Positions 43,791-55,889 are shown, counted from the first letter of the stretch. The stretch is 64,000 nucleotides of DNA from Ipomoea triloba (GCF_003576645.1 NC_044920.1:22366063-22430062), one strand, 5' to 3'. The notes: generated by a model not told the origin, from the letters alone. Numbers and translations: made by a program.

Positions 43791-45269
43791 ATAAATAAAT
43801 AAATAAGAAATTGGCATATAAGAATACATGACTACACAAACGTATAAACATAATAGTGATAATACTATATATGCAATTAAGGTCATCACCCGCTTTACCA
43901 ATTTGAATCTGTTAGCCAATAGTCATTGAGCATTTGAGCCACTTCTTAAATCTTATTGCCTTAACACATTTATTGATTTTATAATCTAGAGAAAATGGTC
44001 AAATATGTCCTTAAACTTTATATAAGAAAAGTTAACAATTCACTGGGATTCTGGCGAGATCCTGATGACATTCTGGTTATTAAACCCAACAAGATCTTGA
44101 TGATATTCTGGCTACTAAACCCAACAACCGGTTTTACATGATTTTTGCTAGTTTTTTTTTTCCTTTTCCTTTTATGCTAAACTTGCTCCACATTGTATAA
44201 CTTGTTCAATTGATAATATATTTAATTATATTTAACTCTGGCCGATCAGGTAGATTTACAATTTGTGTTTTAATAATATTGATTGGTTATGAAGTTTTGC
44301 ACATTACATGTAACTTCTCTTGAATTCTGCTTTTCTATTTAATAAATTTCCTTGCCTATGTGAAGTGCTTTACATTATATATGCATGTACAAATTCTAAT
44401 CTTTAGATCAACTTTGATCTTTGATTGAATGGTGATAGAGGAATGGAGTTTGAATTGAATCTGACATTAATAACAATTCTAGTTATCTACGTGTGAGTAC
44501 TGCGAAACATATAACGCAAATTATAATACAAATAACTATTTTTTTTTTATCGAAAATATTTACTTCAATTATTATCATCATCACTATCAACTTGAGTTAG
44601 TTGACCAAGTAATGTAAACTAATTATCCACTATTCACTAAATGTCAGAAATATCACCATCTTCCTGTCTGTAACCAATGAATTATGCATCCAATTAACGT
44701 CTTTAATTTACTCTCTTTAGCACCCTTGTTAACGTTATCCAACTCATCTTCCTTGGCATTATACGTACTTACATTGACCACACACCACTACTGAGTCGTA
44801 TCATCAATTCTCAATTTCTCATCCATCAACCACTCTGCGCTTGAATTGTGTTTTTTCTTTCTTTTAGTTACTACCAACTTCACTACTGATTTTGACTTAC
44901 TTCAAATCCTAAATATAAATGTAAAAAATTAATTAATTTACACTATATTTTCTTCAATTTATGGGAAAGTTTACAACTAGCTGCTATACGAAGGTGCGTT
45001 CTGCGTGAAATTTGTCTTGTGACTCTGATCTAGTCGATAAAAGATCACAAAGAGCTAAACTAGCATAAATTGCCTATAGACTATAGTAAATTAAGGCCAA
45101 TAAATTAAACAATTTTCACAAGAAGTCAAACTTGAAATCTTGTTGGTTATCAAAATTAATAGTCTTTTATTCAATATGACTAGTTGTCAATTTTAAATAT
45201 TGAAATATAATCCTCAATAGTTGTCAATTTTAAATACTGAATTAACATCCTCATCTTTTGTTTGATGAT
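43791..45269. other. Spacer, no gene seen
   Basis: AT-rich. A short direct repeat is at 44050-44115 (two variants of aagatc.tgatgacattctgg..a.taaacccaaca). No gene or element recognised. Confidence 0.5.
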
Positions 45270-45565
45270 ATATAGGGTGCTACGGACAAAATTTTAGGTA
45301 AACTATTCATTTTCGTGTTCGTGTACGATAAGTGTTCATTTATGTTTGTTTATTAAGGTAAATAAACATAAATGAACAAGTTTTATAGTCCGTTTATTAA
45401 TAAATGAAAATAGAGTCTGAACATTTAATTTGTATGTTCGTTTGCTAAGAGCTCATGAACGTGTTCATTTAATAATGTTTATGAACATGCTCGTTTAGTG
45501 TTCATTTAATAATGTTCACGAACATGTTCTTTTAGTGTTTGTTTAAGACTGTTCATGAACACGCT
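45270..45565. repeat. Degenerate gttcatgaacatg repeats (interrupted element)
   Basis: Words such as gttcatgaacatg, gttcatttaataatg and tgctcgtttagtg recur every 15-40 bp, several of them palindromic. The element continues after the solo LTR at 46911 and fades near 47075. It resembles repeat-rich hAT-type MITEs of plants. Confidence 0.55.
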
Positions 45566-46910
45566 TGATGTGAGTTTAGTGGTGATAGTGAAAACGGGTG
45601 TAAATGTCAAACCACGAGGATTGGGATTTATGTCACGTAGAAAGTCGTTACCTAAACTCTAGGCACTAAGGTCTTCGAACCATTATAAGGATCCAAGTAA
45701 ATCATAATTGGTTTTGGATTGAAACTAGAATATTTTTGGTGTTTTGGATTAAAGGGAAAACAAGATTAAAACTAAGAGATAATTCAATTTGGAAATATGG
45801 GTTAAACTAAGTGTATTACTCTATTGATGCTTTTGGCACTTAGATTGGGGAATGAACATTAACCCTAGGTTCTTGAGGTAAGCACTAAAGAATACAAGTT
45901 TCCACAAGGATTAGAACAAGGGTTGCCCCATTTCCATGGTGAATCAACCCAAGTTCTTTAAGGACAAAAGCTTTGTAAGCCCCAATCTACATACCCGTAT
46001 TTCCATAGAAGGGAAATTGGGTTTGAGATTGGGAAGGCTTAAGTCTTCCATCCAATTCCCATTGTGATGGAAGACTTTCCAAAGAAAAACAACAATCATT
46101 GCGCAATAATTATTAAAAGATAGAATTAAACCTAATTCAAACTCAAGAACCCTAAATGGGTGTTCATCCCCTTTATGCAATAATCACATAACTAGCATCA
46201 ATAGAAGAAATAAACACCTAATCTAACCCAAATAAAGGACTACTCACTCATTTCTAGGGTAAACATAGCAATAATAAGCAAGGAAGTCATAAGTGCACAA
46301 TAAATGTAAAGAAGAGATGAAGAAAAGGAAATGAGAGTTTTACTATTAAATGATGAAGAAGAGGTGTTGTAATTCACTCCAAATTCACAAAATGAAGCTT
46401 GCAATGTATTCTCTAATGTAGATCTAAGTTATTCTAGGCTAATCTTTGTTATGGAAATAAGAGAAAGAAGTTCTACACTAACTAGGGTTCGAAATGTCCA
46501 ATAATGCAGTAGAAAAATGCATAAAACATATCAGTTCAGACCGAAACGACCCCCTACACGGCCCGTTTCGGGGGCCGTTTCGGTGACGCGGTCTTCGTTC
46601 CCAGGTTGGACCAAAACGGGTGCCACATGGCCGTGTGGGTACCCATTTCATTTTTTTTCCAGATTGCTCCTGCTCCATTTTGCGCTCCACTGCTCCTCCA
46701 ATCTCCCTCCTTGAGTGGGATCCTAAGCTACCAAAATGGATCCAAACCACTCCAAAATGCTTCCTTTATCACTCGTTGTGAAGAATTTCATCTATAACCA
46801 CAAAAATACACAAGACACAACCAAGTAATAAATCGCACTCAAGTATCAACACTTAACTATAAAAATAGATGAAAAATTGGATAAAAAGGTATTTAAAAAT
46901 AGAGTCATCA
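45566..46910 (-). mobile_element. Solo LTR, 1345 bp, with perfect 5-bp TSD
   Basis: Begins TGATGTGAG and ends AGAGTCATCA on the plus strand, so the ends are TGATG...CATCA. The 5-bp acgct lies on both sides (45561-45565, 46911-46915). It carries no internal coding region, so it is the product of recombination between the two LTRs of a retrotransposon. Sequence similarity to 10434-11985 in the opposite sense (ccccaatcctc...gacattt phrase; hatched gcc/acacggcc words) gives the minus orientation. A GC-rich module with acggcccgtttcgggggccg lies at 46555-46580. Confidence 0.85.
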
Positions 46911-48025
46911 ACGCTCATTTAAGTGTAATTCATTTTATTTTATTTTTTAGAATTTTAAGATACTGCTTTAGTTTAGTCTTTTTTTTTTTTTAAAGGAGCC
47001 CAATTTTTTATAATCTTTATGTTTTTTGTTTTTGTTATTATTTGTGAACATGGACTATTTCTTGTTTACAAACAAATCATGATTATACTTCACTTACTCA
47101 GTCGCGTCTTCTCAAACATTACACCCATTGCATGCATCCACTTTAGAATCCTTTAATTTGATTTGAGCCTCATGTACGTCATTATGAGTGTGGTGGTTGG
47201 AGGCTTAGAGCTATTTTCGATGCCTCGACCCAAATATTGAATGACTGAGTAGGATGGATCTAAATTATTTATACTAAAAACTTAAAATTGATCAAAATTC
47301 ACTTATCTAGGCTCGTTAGATCAATAAAATGAAGTTGTAAAACGTAGGCCATATCAGACTGTGATGGTCATAGAACGTGATTAAAAGGTAATTTTTGTCT
47401 GAACACGCAAACACTAGTGATGATTGATGATGGTGGATGCTAGGATACTTGCTACTTTGATCCACTGCGAAGATCAAGAGTGAGGTATGGTAGTACAAAT
47501 GTCCAATCATCCATGGGGAAATGCTCTAGGAGCAACTATATTTGTAATTTTTTTGAGATTTTTTGAGATAAAAAATTTTACTTGAACTTTTAGACTAATG
47601 GGAGACATGATTTTTTTTCTCAAAATTTTCTCCTTCAAATACAAGTTCTTTATGAGCCCCAGTAATAACGAAATTCACGTGCAAATGCACGTTTCAGACA
47701 CAGCATCATCAATACTGCACGCGCCAGCTGGGCGTGTGAAGAAGTGTTTTTTTATTTTTATTTTTTTAATTCTTTCCTTTGTCAAAACTGCTTTCTATTT
47801 TTTGCTCTCCTTTTTATCTCTATCATCTCTCTTACTTGGCCAATTGGTCTGCAAAAAAACTTATTATAAACCACAACAAATGAAGTTGCTCTTATATTTT
47901 AATTTTTTTTTTTTAAATCTTAGAGCATCTCTATCAATTGAAGATTTTATCAAAATTTTCCATGCCACCACCTAGGAGAAAGGAGGAAAAAATTTTGAAT
48001 TTACACACCTAATTGGCGCGTGCCC
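46911..48025. other. Spacer, no gene seen
   Basis: The first 160 bp finish the repeat element interrupted by the solo LTR. Beyond that no gene is recognisable; a 125-codon frame at 47598-47975 is rich in Phe and Leu from T-rich sequence and has no domain. Confidence 0.45.
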
Positions 48026-48034
48026 CTTTGCGCT

Positions 48035-48519
48035 CCAAATTATATCGTGGACCGCGCATCAAAACGACGTCGTTTTGATTAATGAAACAGACAGATGAAA
48101 CCACCTCCATTCCCCGCCATTCACTTTCAGTTCATATACAGTGCAGCTACATTTCAACACAACTGCAGTTACATTTCGATATAACTACAGTTTCATTCGA
48201 TAATATAAAAATACAAATGTGAAACTGTTATTCAGTATCAGTTTATATACACTGCAATTGCATTTCGATACAACTACAGTTACATATAACTAAAGTTTCA
48301 TTCGATAATATAAAACACAAATGTGAAACTGTTATTCAGTATCAGTTCATATACACTGCAGTTACATTTCAACACAACTACAGTTACATTTCGATATAAC
48401 TACAGTTTCATTCGATAATGTAAAAACAAATGTAAGGTATTATCTTTTGAGATGACCTGTAGTATCAGTGACCATGGTCTACAATGCATTGTGGACCGTG
48501 GTCCACGGTAAAACGACTA
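48035..48519. mobile_element. GW element with perfect 9-bp TSD (first of pair)
   Basis: A 485-bp element between perfect copies of ctttgcgct (48026-48034, 48520-48528). Ends are CCAAATTATATCGTGGACC and, inverted, TAGTCGTTTTACCGTGGACC. Just inside the left end is the 18-bp palindrome caaaacgacgtcgttttg. The interior repeats a unit of about 105-110 bp built on cagttacatttc and tttcattcgataata, three times. Confidence 0.85.
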
Positions 48520-48833
48520 CTTTGCGCTAGCTGAACTTTCTTTTTTTTTTTTTTTTTCGCATGGACCAACTTAATTTTCTCTCTCATTTGTTCAAATTGT
48601 AAAATGTATTTTCTTTAATCCCTCAATTGTTGCATTTAATGAAATTGATCCCTCAACTTCTTAGAGTAATGTTAATTCAATCCCACACTATAATATTCTC
48701 AAATTCAAATACTACAAAAGTGCTCAAATTTGTTATTGAATATAAATTTGTTTGCTACCAATGTTTGAAAGTACACCGTGAGTCCGTGATGGACTAAATT
48801 AACAACATTCTAAATAATTGAGCACTAAATTTG

Positions 48834-49358
48834 CGCAAATTATATCGTGGACCGCGCATCAAAACGACGTCGTTTTGATTAATGAAAACAGACGGATGAA
48901 TTCGCGCCACTCAGTTACATTTCAACACAACTGCAGTTACATTTCAACACAACTACAGTTACATTTTGATATAACTACAGTTTCATTCGATAATATAAAA
49001 ACACAAAATGTGAAACTGTTATTCAGTATCAGTTCATATACACTGCAGTTACATTTCAACACAACTACAGTTACATTTCGATATAACTACAATTTCATTC
49101 GATAATATAAAACACAAATGTGAAACTGTTATTCAGTATCAGCTCATATACACTGCAGTTATATTTCAACACTACTACAGTTACATTTCGATATAACTAC
49201 AGTTTCATTCGATAATATCAAAACAAATATAAGGCAGTATCTTTTGAGATGAACTGTAGTGTCAATTACGGGCTCCGTTTCCCACTTACTGAAACGACGT
49301 CGTTTTGGGACCACGGTCCACAATGCATTGTGGACCGCGGTCCACGATATAAGAACTG
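48834..49358. mobile_element. GW element with perfect 9-bp TSD (second of pair)
   Basis: A 525-bp sister of the element at 48035-48519, in the same orientation 800 bp further on, with a different target duplication, ctaaatttg (48825-48833, 49359-49367). The pair therefore arose by two insertions and not by segmental duplication. Ends are CGCAAATTATATCGTGGACC and, inverted, CAGTTCTTATATCGTGGACC. The box acgacgtcgt occurs near both ends. Confidence 0.85.
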
Positions 49359-49367
49359 CTAAATTTG

Positions 49368-50406
49368 TCCAAATTAAAAGATAATGGCAAAACTTCATAA
49401 ATGGTAATAATTGAGATGAAATCAAAAGTGGTATACATGTTTTCCAAAATTCCTCTCTTTTGCAAGTCATCAAGTGTTTACATAATCCGTTATTTCCTCC
49501 ATACCCTACTACAATATGCAATCTACACTATTGAGAGGCTTGGGGTGGGTTAAGCAACAGGATTGGGACGTTGTAATTAAACACATCTTACGGGAGCAAA
49601 TTAAAACCGATTAGACGATTTCCTTACAACCAAAGGAATTAGGGATAACTGGGACTGGAGCGGCTTTACTAAACCTCCTAGAGGCGTTAGAGACATCCTC
49701 TTGAGACCAATGAGTACAGTCTTCAGGTCACCCCTATAATAGGGAAAAAAAAGTGTTATGTTTTTATGTAGGTTTGGTGAAAACAAATTTATGTTTAAGT
49801 GCTTGAAACTAATTTATAGTTATACACTGTAAATTATAAACCCCCACCCAACAATTTAGCCATGATTGGCTCTGATTATTTGACTTGAACACAGGTAAAT
49901 TTCTTGATGCCTAAGTGACAAAATAATAATAATAATAAAAGATTGATTTTAATAAGGGAAAGCATCGTTGCTGCGATGTTTCGCTCAAGGAAACAGACAA
50001 GGGGAGAGACGAAGCAAAGAAGAAGATTATTGAGGAAATGGTTGCTCCGCCCAGGCCACCATTATTTTAAACCAATTTCATTTAGCACTAACCCCACCAC
50101 CAAAACAATTAATTAAACCCAAATGACGTTCAAACTAATATGCAACTAAAAGTCTTTACCATTAAACTTGTTAAAAAACTCCTAATTTCAATCTTTCCTC
50201 TGGCCTACCTGCACAAGAGTGCAAAGCCTTCAAGAAATAGCAAGTTTTGTAAGTCAAAGGCACACACCAACCCTGTTTAATTTGTTGCAGAACCTTGTAA
50301 ACCTCTTACCTCAGATACCCTTTTGTCCCCAGATCAAACATTCTTGACAATTGCGCGGTTTAACGAACCGTTACTTCAATGTTTTGTGCATAAACTGAAA
50401 CTCATC
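49368..50406. other. Upstream region of SYMRK
   Basis: No gene recognised. A short (AAT)n lies near 49924-49938. The final few hundred bases are probably the SYMRK promoter. Confidence 0.5.
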
Positions 50407-50414
50407 TTATATAG
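50407..50414 (+). promoter_or_regulatory. Putative TATA box of SYMRK
   Basis: The octamer ttatatag lies 61 bp before the SYMRK start codon, giving a short leader if used. Confidence 0.45.
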
Positions 50415-50467
50415 TCTGATTCTGAGTTTGATGACCTGATGGAGCAACTCTCTTTCATGTTGAGAGG

Positions 50468-53400
50468 ATGATGGAAGTGGTGGATTGCTGGAATTCGAGG
50501 ACGGTCAACCGCTATATCCTCTTCTGCATCATCATCCTCTTTGTTCAATCAACTTTTGCACAACAAGGTATGTTTATATGTACGTACATGTACACAATAG
50601 TTGATCTGATAATATATCATCCTACAACAAAAGAACTTCTGATCAGAAAAGCAAAAGCCAGAAACAAACCCCGGGGAGTCGGTAGTTATTAAGTTTGAAG
50701 GCTAGACAATATATATTCATATTTATACAAACAGGAAAAACATTCGTTAGATTAGTGATCAGAACTTTTAGAATATAACCTGAGATCTCTGCAGGATATG
50801 ATGAAATGAAAATATAAAAACTTCTATTTTTGTTACATTGACTTACAATGATATTTCTAGCAGGATTCATAAGCATACAGTGCTGTGGGGATGGAAATGT
50901 AACAGAGCCAAGTACCAATATAAGCTGGATATCAGATGAAAATTGGTACCCAAAGAGAGATGGTTGCCAAGATATAATTGATGAGCCCAGAAAGGCTCGG
51001 TTTTTCAGCTTGGATCAAGGCCGGAAGTGGTGTTACACCTTGCCGACCTGGAGGGATCAAGACTACCTCGTACGGGGTACATTTATTTCTGGGAATCTGC
51101 AAAACACTTCATTTGATGTTCTTATTGGGGCGACACCAATAGCCCAAGTAAAATCAGTGAATAATGAAGAAACAGTGGAGGGAATCTTCAAAGCCATCAC
51201 AAACTATACCAATTTATGCTTATTGAAGAACAAGGGAGAGCCTTATATTTCAAGGCTTGAACTAAGACCTATAAATTCAAATTACCTGAATAAGGAGCCC
51301 CCACATGTTCTAAAACTTGTACACAGAGTAGATGCTGGAAACCAAGGAGCAGATATCAGGTATTTTGCATTCATATCTGAAAAACAAATATCGAGGATTA
51401 ACGGTCAGGACTAACATATTCATATTGCACACTTACAGGTATCCATATGATCCCCATGACAGAATATGGAGACCAAATGTCCACAATGGCTCAAACTTTA
51501 CTACAATTTTATCATTAATGGCTGACAATGACAATTTCACCTTAGATAAAAAGTTTGCACCTCCGGTTGAAGTCCTAAAAACAGCAGTTATCCATCCAGA
51601 AAGGTTGGAGTTTGTGCACGAAGACCTTGATACCGGGCACTACAATTATGTGCTCCATCTCCATCTCTTCGAGCTTAATGGTTCTGTTCAAGCTGGACAA
51701 AGGGTGTTTGATATATATATCAATAACGAAATGAGGCAACGAATTGATATCTTGGCTAGCAATTCACGCTACCAAGTGGTCGTTCTGAACTTCACGGCAA
51801 ACAGGTTTCTTAACCTTACTTTAGCCAAGGCCTCAAATGTCTCACAATTAGGACCTATTTGTACTGCCTACGAGATTTTTCAAGCCCTTCCCTGGACTAA
51901 AGAAACAGCTCCAGAAGAAGGTATGTTGTTCTCTTTTAGATCTAGTCGTTAAAGACTGTCCAATTCGCTAACTCAATCAACTATCAGCTATCAGCTATCA
52001 GCTAAAACCATCATTGAGAACAGTTACAAGGATATTCACTTTATTCCTCTATGCGTTTCAGGGGACACGATTATAAATGTGAAGAATGAACTGTTGCAAC
52101 ACAGAAAAATTCATTACAGCGGCAAGTTTGTGAGCAGTATTAAGGAGTCTAATCACACGACAGCGTAAGAATTAATGCCTTCTCTTTAGAAGTTTAAAAG
52201 GTTTCTCATTAGGATGAAATATAATGTTTCAAGAAACACTGAGAGATGTCATGTCTAATTATTTCTTTTCATTTTCTACATTTCAGTAACACGACGAAAA
52301 ATGGTAACAGATCTTCAAAACCAACCAGTGCGATTGTGATAGCTGCAGCTGTAGGTGGATCTGTCGTATCAATCGCTGCAATAATTATAATTGTGGTTTA
52401 TCTCTACAAACGAAGAGCAAGGGTTTTAAGGTCATACAGTATGAAAAGGCACTCAATGACCAGGAGTAAGCATTCATTTCGCTATTTTCAGCTCATATTA
52501 GGGGAGGCATGCAGCATACTAACCAAAGTTCATTATTATTCAGATGCAATTTTTTCAATGCCATGCACAGATACTTCCTCATCAAAGTCTACACCCCAGT
52601 ATTTCACATTAGCATATATCATGTCAGCTACCCAGAATTACATGACATTGATAGGAGAAGGGGGATTCGGATCTGTCTATCGTGGCACTTTACCTGATGG
52701 TGAAGAGGTGGCCGTGAAGGTCCGATCTGCCACTTCAACTCAAGGAACAAGAGAATTCGACGCTGAGGTAATGACTACAGCATCTCCCTGCAGTGCCATA
52801 AAACAAAATATTAACTTGCCAATTACTGTAACTAACTCTTCTTTCTCACATATTTTACAGCTGAACCTTCTCTCAGCTATTCGACATGAAAACCTGGTTC
52901 CACTACTTGGCTACTGCTGTGAGAATGACCAGCAAATACTCGTCTATCCATTTATGTCCAATGGCTCCCTACAAGATCGATTATATGGTAGGTACTTCAC
53001 ATTTTTCCCAATCTCTTTGACAGCAACAATGGGCTACCCTCATTTACTTTGTTTCTTTCCTCATTTCCATCAGGAGAAGCCTCGAAACGAAAAATTCTTG
53101 ACTGGCCAACCAGACTTTCCATTGCTCTAGGTGCTGCACGAGGCAAGTAAAATGAGGCTCTATTAGTTATTACTGCACCCCAGAACTCATAATACAAACA
53201 AGAAAACATGAAATATTTCACACTTTTTGTATCATAGTATTCTAAGATGAGGTTGTTTATTTAGGATTGTTGTACCTGCATACATTCGCGGAGCGTTGTG
53301 TGATACATAGGGACGTGAAGTCAAGTAACATACTACTGGATCATAGTATGTGTGCAAAGGTTGCCGACTTTGGATTTTCAAAATATGCACCTCAAGAGGG

Positions 53401-54348
53401 AGATAGTGGAACTTCTCTAGAAGTACGAGGTACAGCCGGTTACTTGGACCCAGAGTAAGTGTCATTAATATTCATCTCAATTGCTGAAGTATATTTATCA
53501 CTATACATGGAATGCATATTTTGAATCAAAATAGCCTTATCCTGCAAAAACAACATAGGTAATTTGAGTTAACAATGGTAGTAGCAATGAAAGTTTTGCT
53601 CAAAAAAATTGCACCATATGACATGGCTTGTTTATGAGTTAATTGGCTATCAATAAACTGGAATATGAGCTAATCAGATGGTTAAGTTTTGATCCAAAAA
53701 AAAATTTCCATATTGAAACCTGGGGAAAACACAAAACCACATAACTCGTAACATTTTAATGGATTTGCTCTACTCAGGTACTACTCAACCCAACACCTAT
53801 CAACAAAAAGCGATGTGTTCAGCTTCGGAGTAGTTTTGCTGGAAATTGTGAGTGGTCGAGAGCCTCTCAACGTCAAAAGGCCAAGAAACGAGTGGAGCTT
53901 GGCTGAATGGGTATGTCATCTTCATCATCTAAAATTGTTTCTAACTTAGCCATAAATGATTCCAAAAACCAATTTAACCATCACCTATCCCACACATATA
54001 TGCATACAGGCCAAACTTCAAATAAGGAACTCAACAGTGGAAGAAATAGTAGATCCAGGCATAAAGGGAGGGTACCACGCAGAGGCATTGTGGAGAGTGG
54101 TGGAGGCGGCATTGGCATGTATAGAGCCTTACTCTGCCTACCGGCCATGCATGGCAGACATCGTAAGAGAACTCGAGGACGCCTTGATCATAGAAAACAA
54201 TGCATCAGAGTATATGAAGTCAATAGACAGCTTTGGAGGATCCAACCGTTTCTCTATAGAAAGATCAGGTGTCCTATCAGCAGCACCAAAGTTCCAAACA
54301 GATGCATCAAATACCCACTTGAAACCACCTCCTCCACAACCAAGATAA
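50468..54348 (+). CDS. SYMRK: Symbiosis receptor kinase lacking GDPC and LRRs
   Basis: Exons 50468-50567, 50864-51359, 51439-51920, 52062-52164, 52287-52465, 52544-52767, 52861-52987, 53074-53142, 53265-53454, 53778-53910 and 54010-54348 give 813 residues in one frame. In order: signal peptide (about 1-31), malectin-like ectodomain ([12 protein letters not shown] to about 360), a short exon with [10 protein letters not shown], membrane span (about 408-433), and a kinase with GEGGFGSV, catalytic Lys512, HRD 608-610, DFG 627-629 and a C-terminus with [17 protein letters not shown], ending PPQPR. The kinase and tail match SYMRK/DMI2/NORK, the plasma-membrane kinase of the common symbiosis pathway upstream of calcium spiking. 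The GDPC motif and leucine-rich repeats expected between ectodomain and membrane are absent; introns there are only 141 and 122 bp. Intron 8 (53143-53264) is GC-AG; all others are GT-AG. Confidence 0.93.
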
Positions 54349-54357
54349 ACTCTATTC

Positions 54358-54560
54358 ACGGGTAACCCCGGCCAAGATGGCAAGACATCCGCACTTGTAA
54401 CCACAAGATCATAAGTTCGAATCCTTTCCCCATTGGTTTGAGCCGATCAACTATGGGTAACCTAGGCTGGTTTATTTCCTTGTGGTCATATGCCGGCTAG
54501 GATGACAAGGCGGGGTTTACCTATTCAGCTGCTTGTGACAACACACAACAGCGCTTGTAA
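54358..54560. repeat. SINE-like repeat just after the SYMRK stop
   Basis: Contains a B-box-like aagttcgaatcc (54414) and the phrase gccggctaggatgacaaggc with gggtttacct. A relative lies at 61370-61505 (ccggttagggtcacaaggcg with agatttacct). It starts within about 10 bp of the SYMRK stop codon, so it probably lies in the 3' UTR. Confidence 0.55.
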
Positions 54561-55206
54561 TATCAGATTCACGAGGACAAAATTATGTTTAAAAAAAGTT
54601 TTGTAATTTAATCAAAATTCCTTTACTAGCAGAATGTATCCTACTTAACTTTTCTGCAAAAGGATTAATTCTGTGATATACTGATTCCTAAGGCAAATTA
54701 TAGCATGACCAGAGCTCACCCTGCTCCTTGTTCTTTGAATTCACATTCACTTATTTTCTAACTAGAATTTATTCAAGTCAGTTTCATGAATTTAACTTTA
54801 CAAATTTTATGACCTGCATTTGATGAGTTCGCCGTGCAAGGTGAAGGTGTTTAACCTAAATTTTGAACATTTCCATGTGTTTGAACTAAATATTCATCAA
54901 AACTTGTAAACAACAATAATTCAATGATGAAGTCTATTTATAAATAAATAAATAAAGTTGAGAAATTTAAAGAGAAGTGATTACGGCTTCAACCGAGAGG
55001 TCTCCATCCATTGCGTGTATCTGAAATCTGAGAGAGCGCTTCAAAAAGAGAAATCTTCCTCATACAAAAGCTTCTTACAGATTTTAAAGTTTAAAGTTTA
55101 AACTGACGGCACAGCCGGCACTAAATAGGCAAAGGATCAAATACGCCACTAAATTGCATACTGTAATTAAGCTATGAAACTTTAAAAAAATGCAACTGAC
55201 CCCAAC
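54561..55206. other. 3' flank of SYMRK, no further gene
   Basis: An aataaataaataaa stretch at 54942-54955 could serve as poly(A) signal. Otherwise nothing recognised. Confidence 0.5.
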
Positions 55207-55214
55207 ACAATTCA

Positions 55215-55461
55215 TAGGCCTTGTTTGGTTATCAGCGGTCAGTGGTTAGCGGTAGCGGGTTGTGTTAGCGGTTATCAAATAGCGAATTGTATTAGCAGGT
55301 TTGACCAGCGGAATGTATTAGCGGTTTGTAAAAAGATGTTTGGTAAAATTAGCTGTTTAGATTAGCAGTTAACATGTAAAATAACCGAAAGGGTATACAT
55401 ATATTTAATAATAATAATAATGTTTTTAAATAAAAAATAAAAAGAAAAGAGAATTTAATAT

Positions 55462-55494
<33 letters not shown>

Positions 55495-55881
55495 TTTTTA
55501 AATAAAAAAATAAAAAGAAAAGGGGAGCCGCACACAGCGGCTCCCCTAAACCCTCTCTTATCCCACATCGATGGGATAAGTGAGGAGTGGAGCCTTGAGG
55601 CTCCTTAGGCTCCACATTTTTTCTTAGTTAACGGTGGCAGGCTCCTTAGTTGGAGCCTGCCCCTTAATTAAATTTTTTTTTTAAAGTGTAGCAGGGCATT
55701 TTGGGGATTTGCAACACGCTGCTAATTGCAGCGTGTTGCAAGTTGGCGGTTTGGAGCAGATCCGCTGCTCCAAACCGCCATTAACCAAACATGTTTTTAG
55801 CGTTTTGACCATTGGTCAAAACGCTGAAAACGGCGGATCCGTCAAAAATTGGCGGATCCGCCAATAACCAAACGCAGCCAT
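55215..55881. mobile_element. hAT-type MITE
   Basis: A 667-bp element with inverted ends on ggc.t.gtttggttat, flanked by a perfect 8-bp acaattca (55207-55214, 55882-55889). It is rich in gcgg/ccgc words, with gcggatccgc palindromes near its right end and an (AAT)n near 55460. No transposase. Confidence 0.75.
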
Positions 55882-55889
55882 ACAATTCA

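Noticed and set aside
47598..47975. 125-codon plus-strand frame.
   Set aside because: Phe/Leu-rich translation of T-rich sequence with no domain.
49977..50108. A 43-codon basic reading frame upstream of SYMRK (MFRSRKQTRGETKQRRR start).
   Set aside because: Low-complexity Arg/Lys-rich start, no domain, no homologue I recognise; probably chance.
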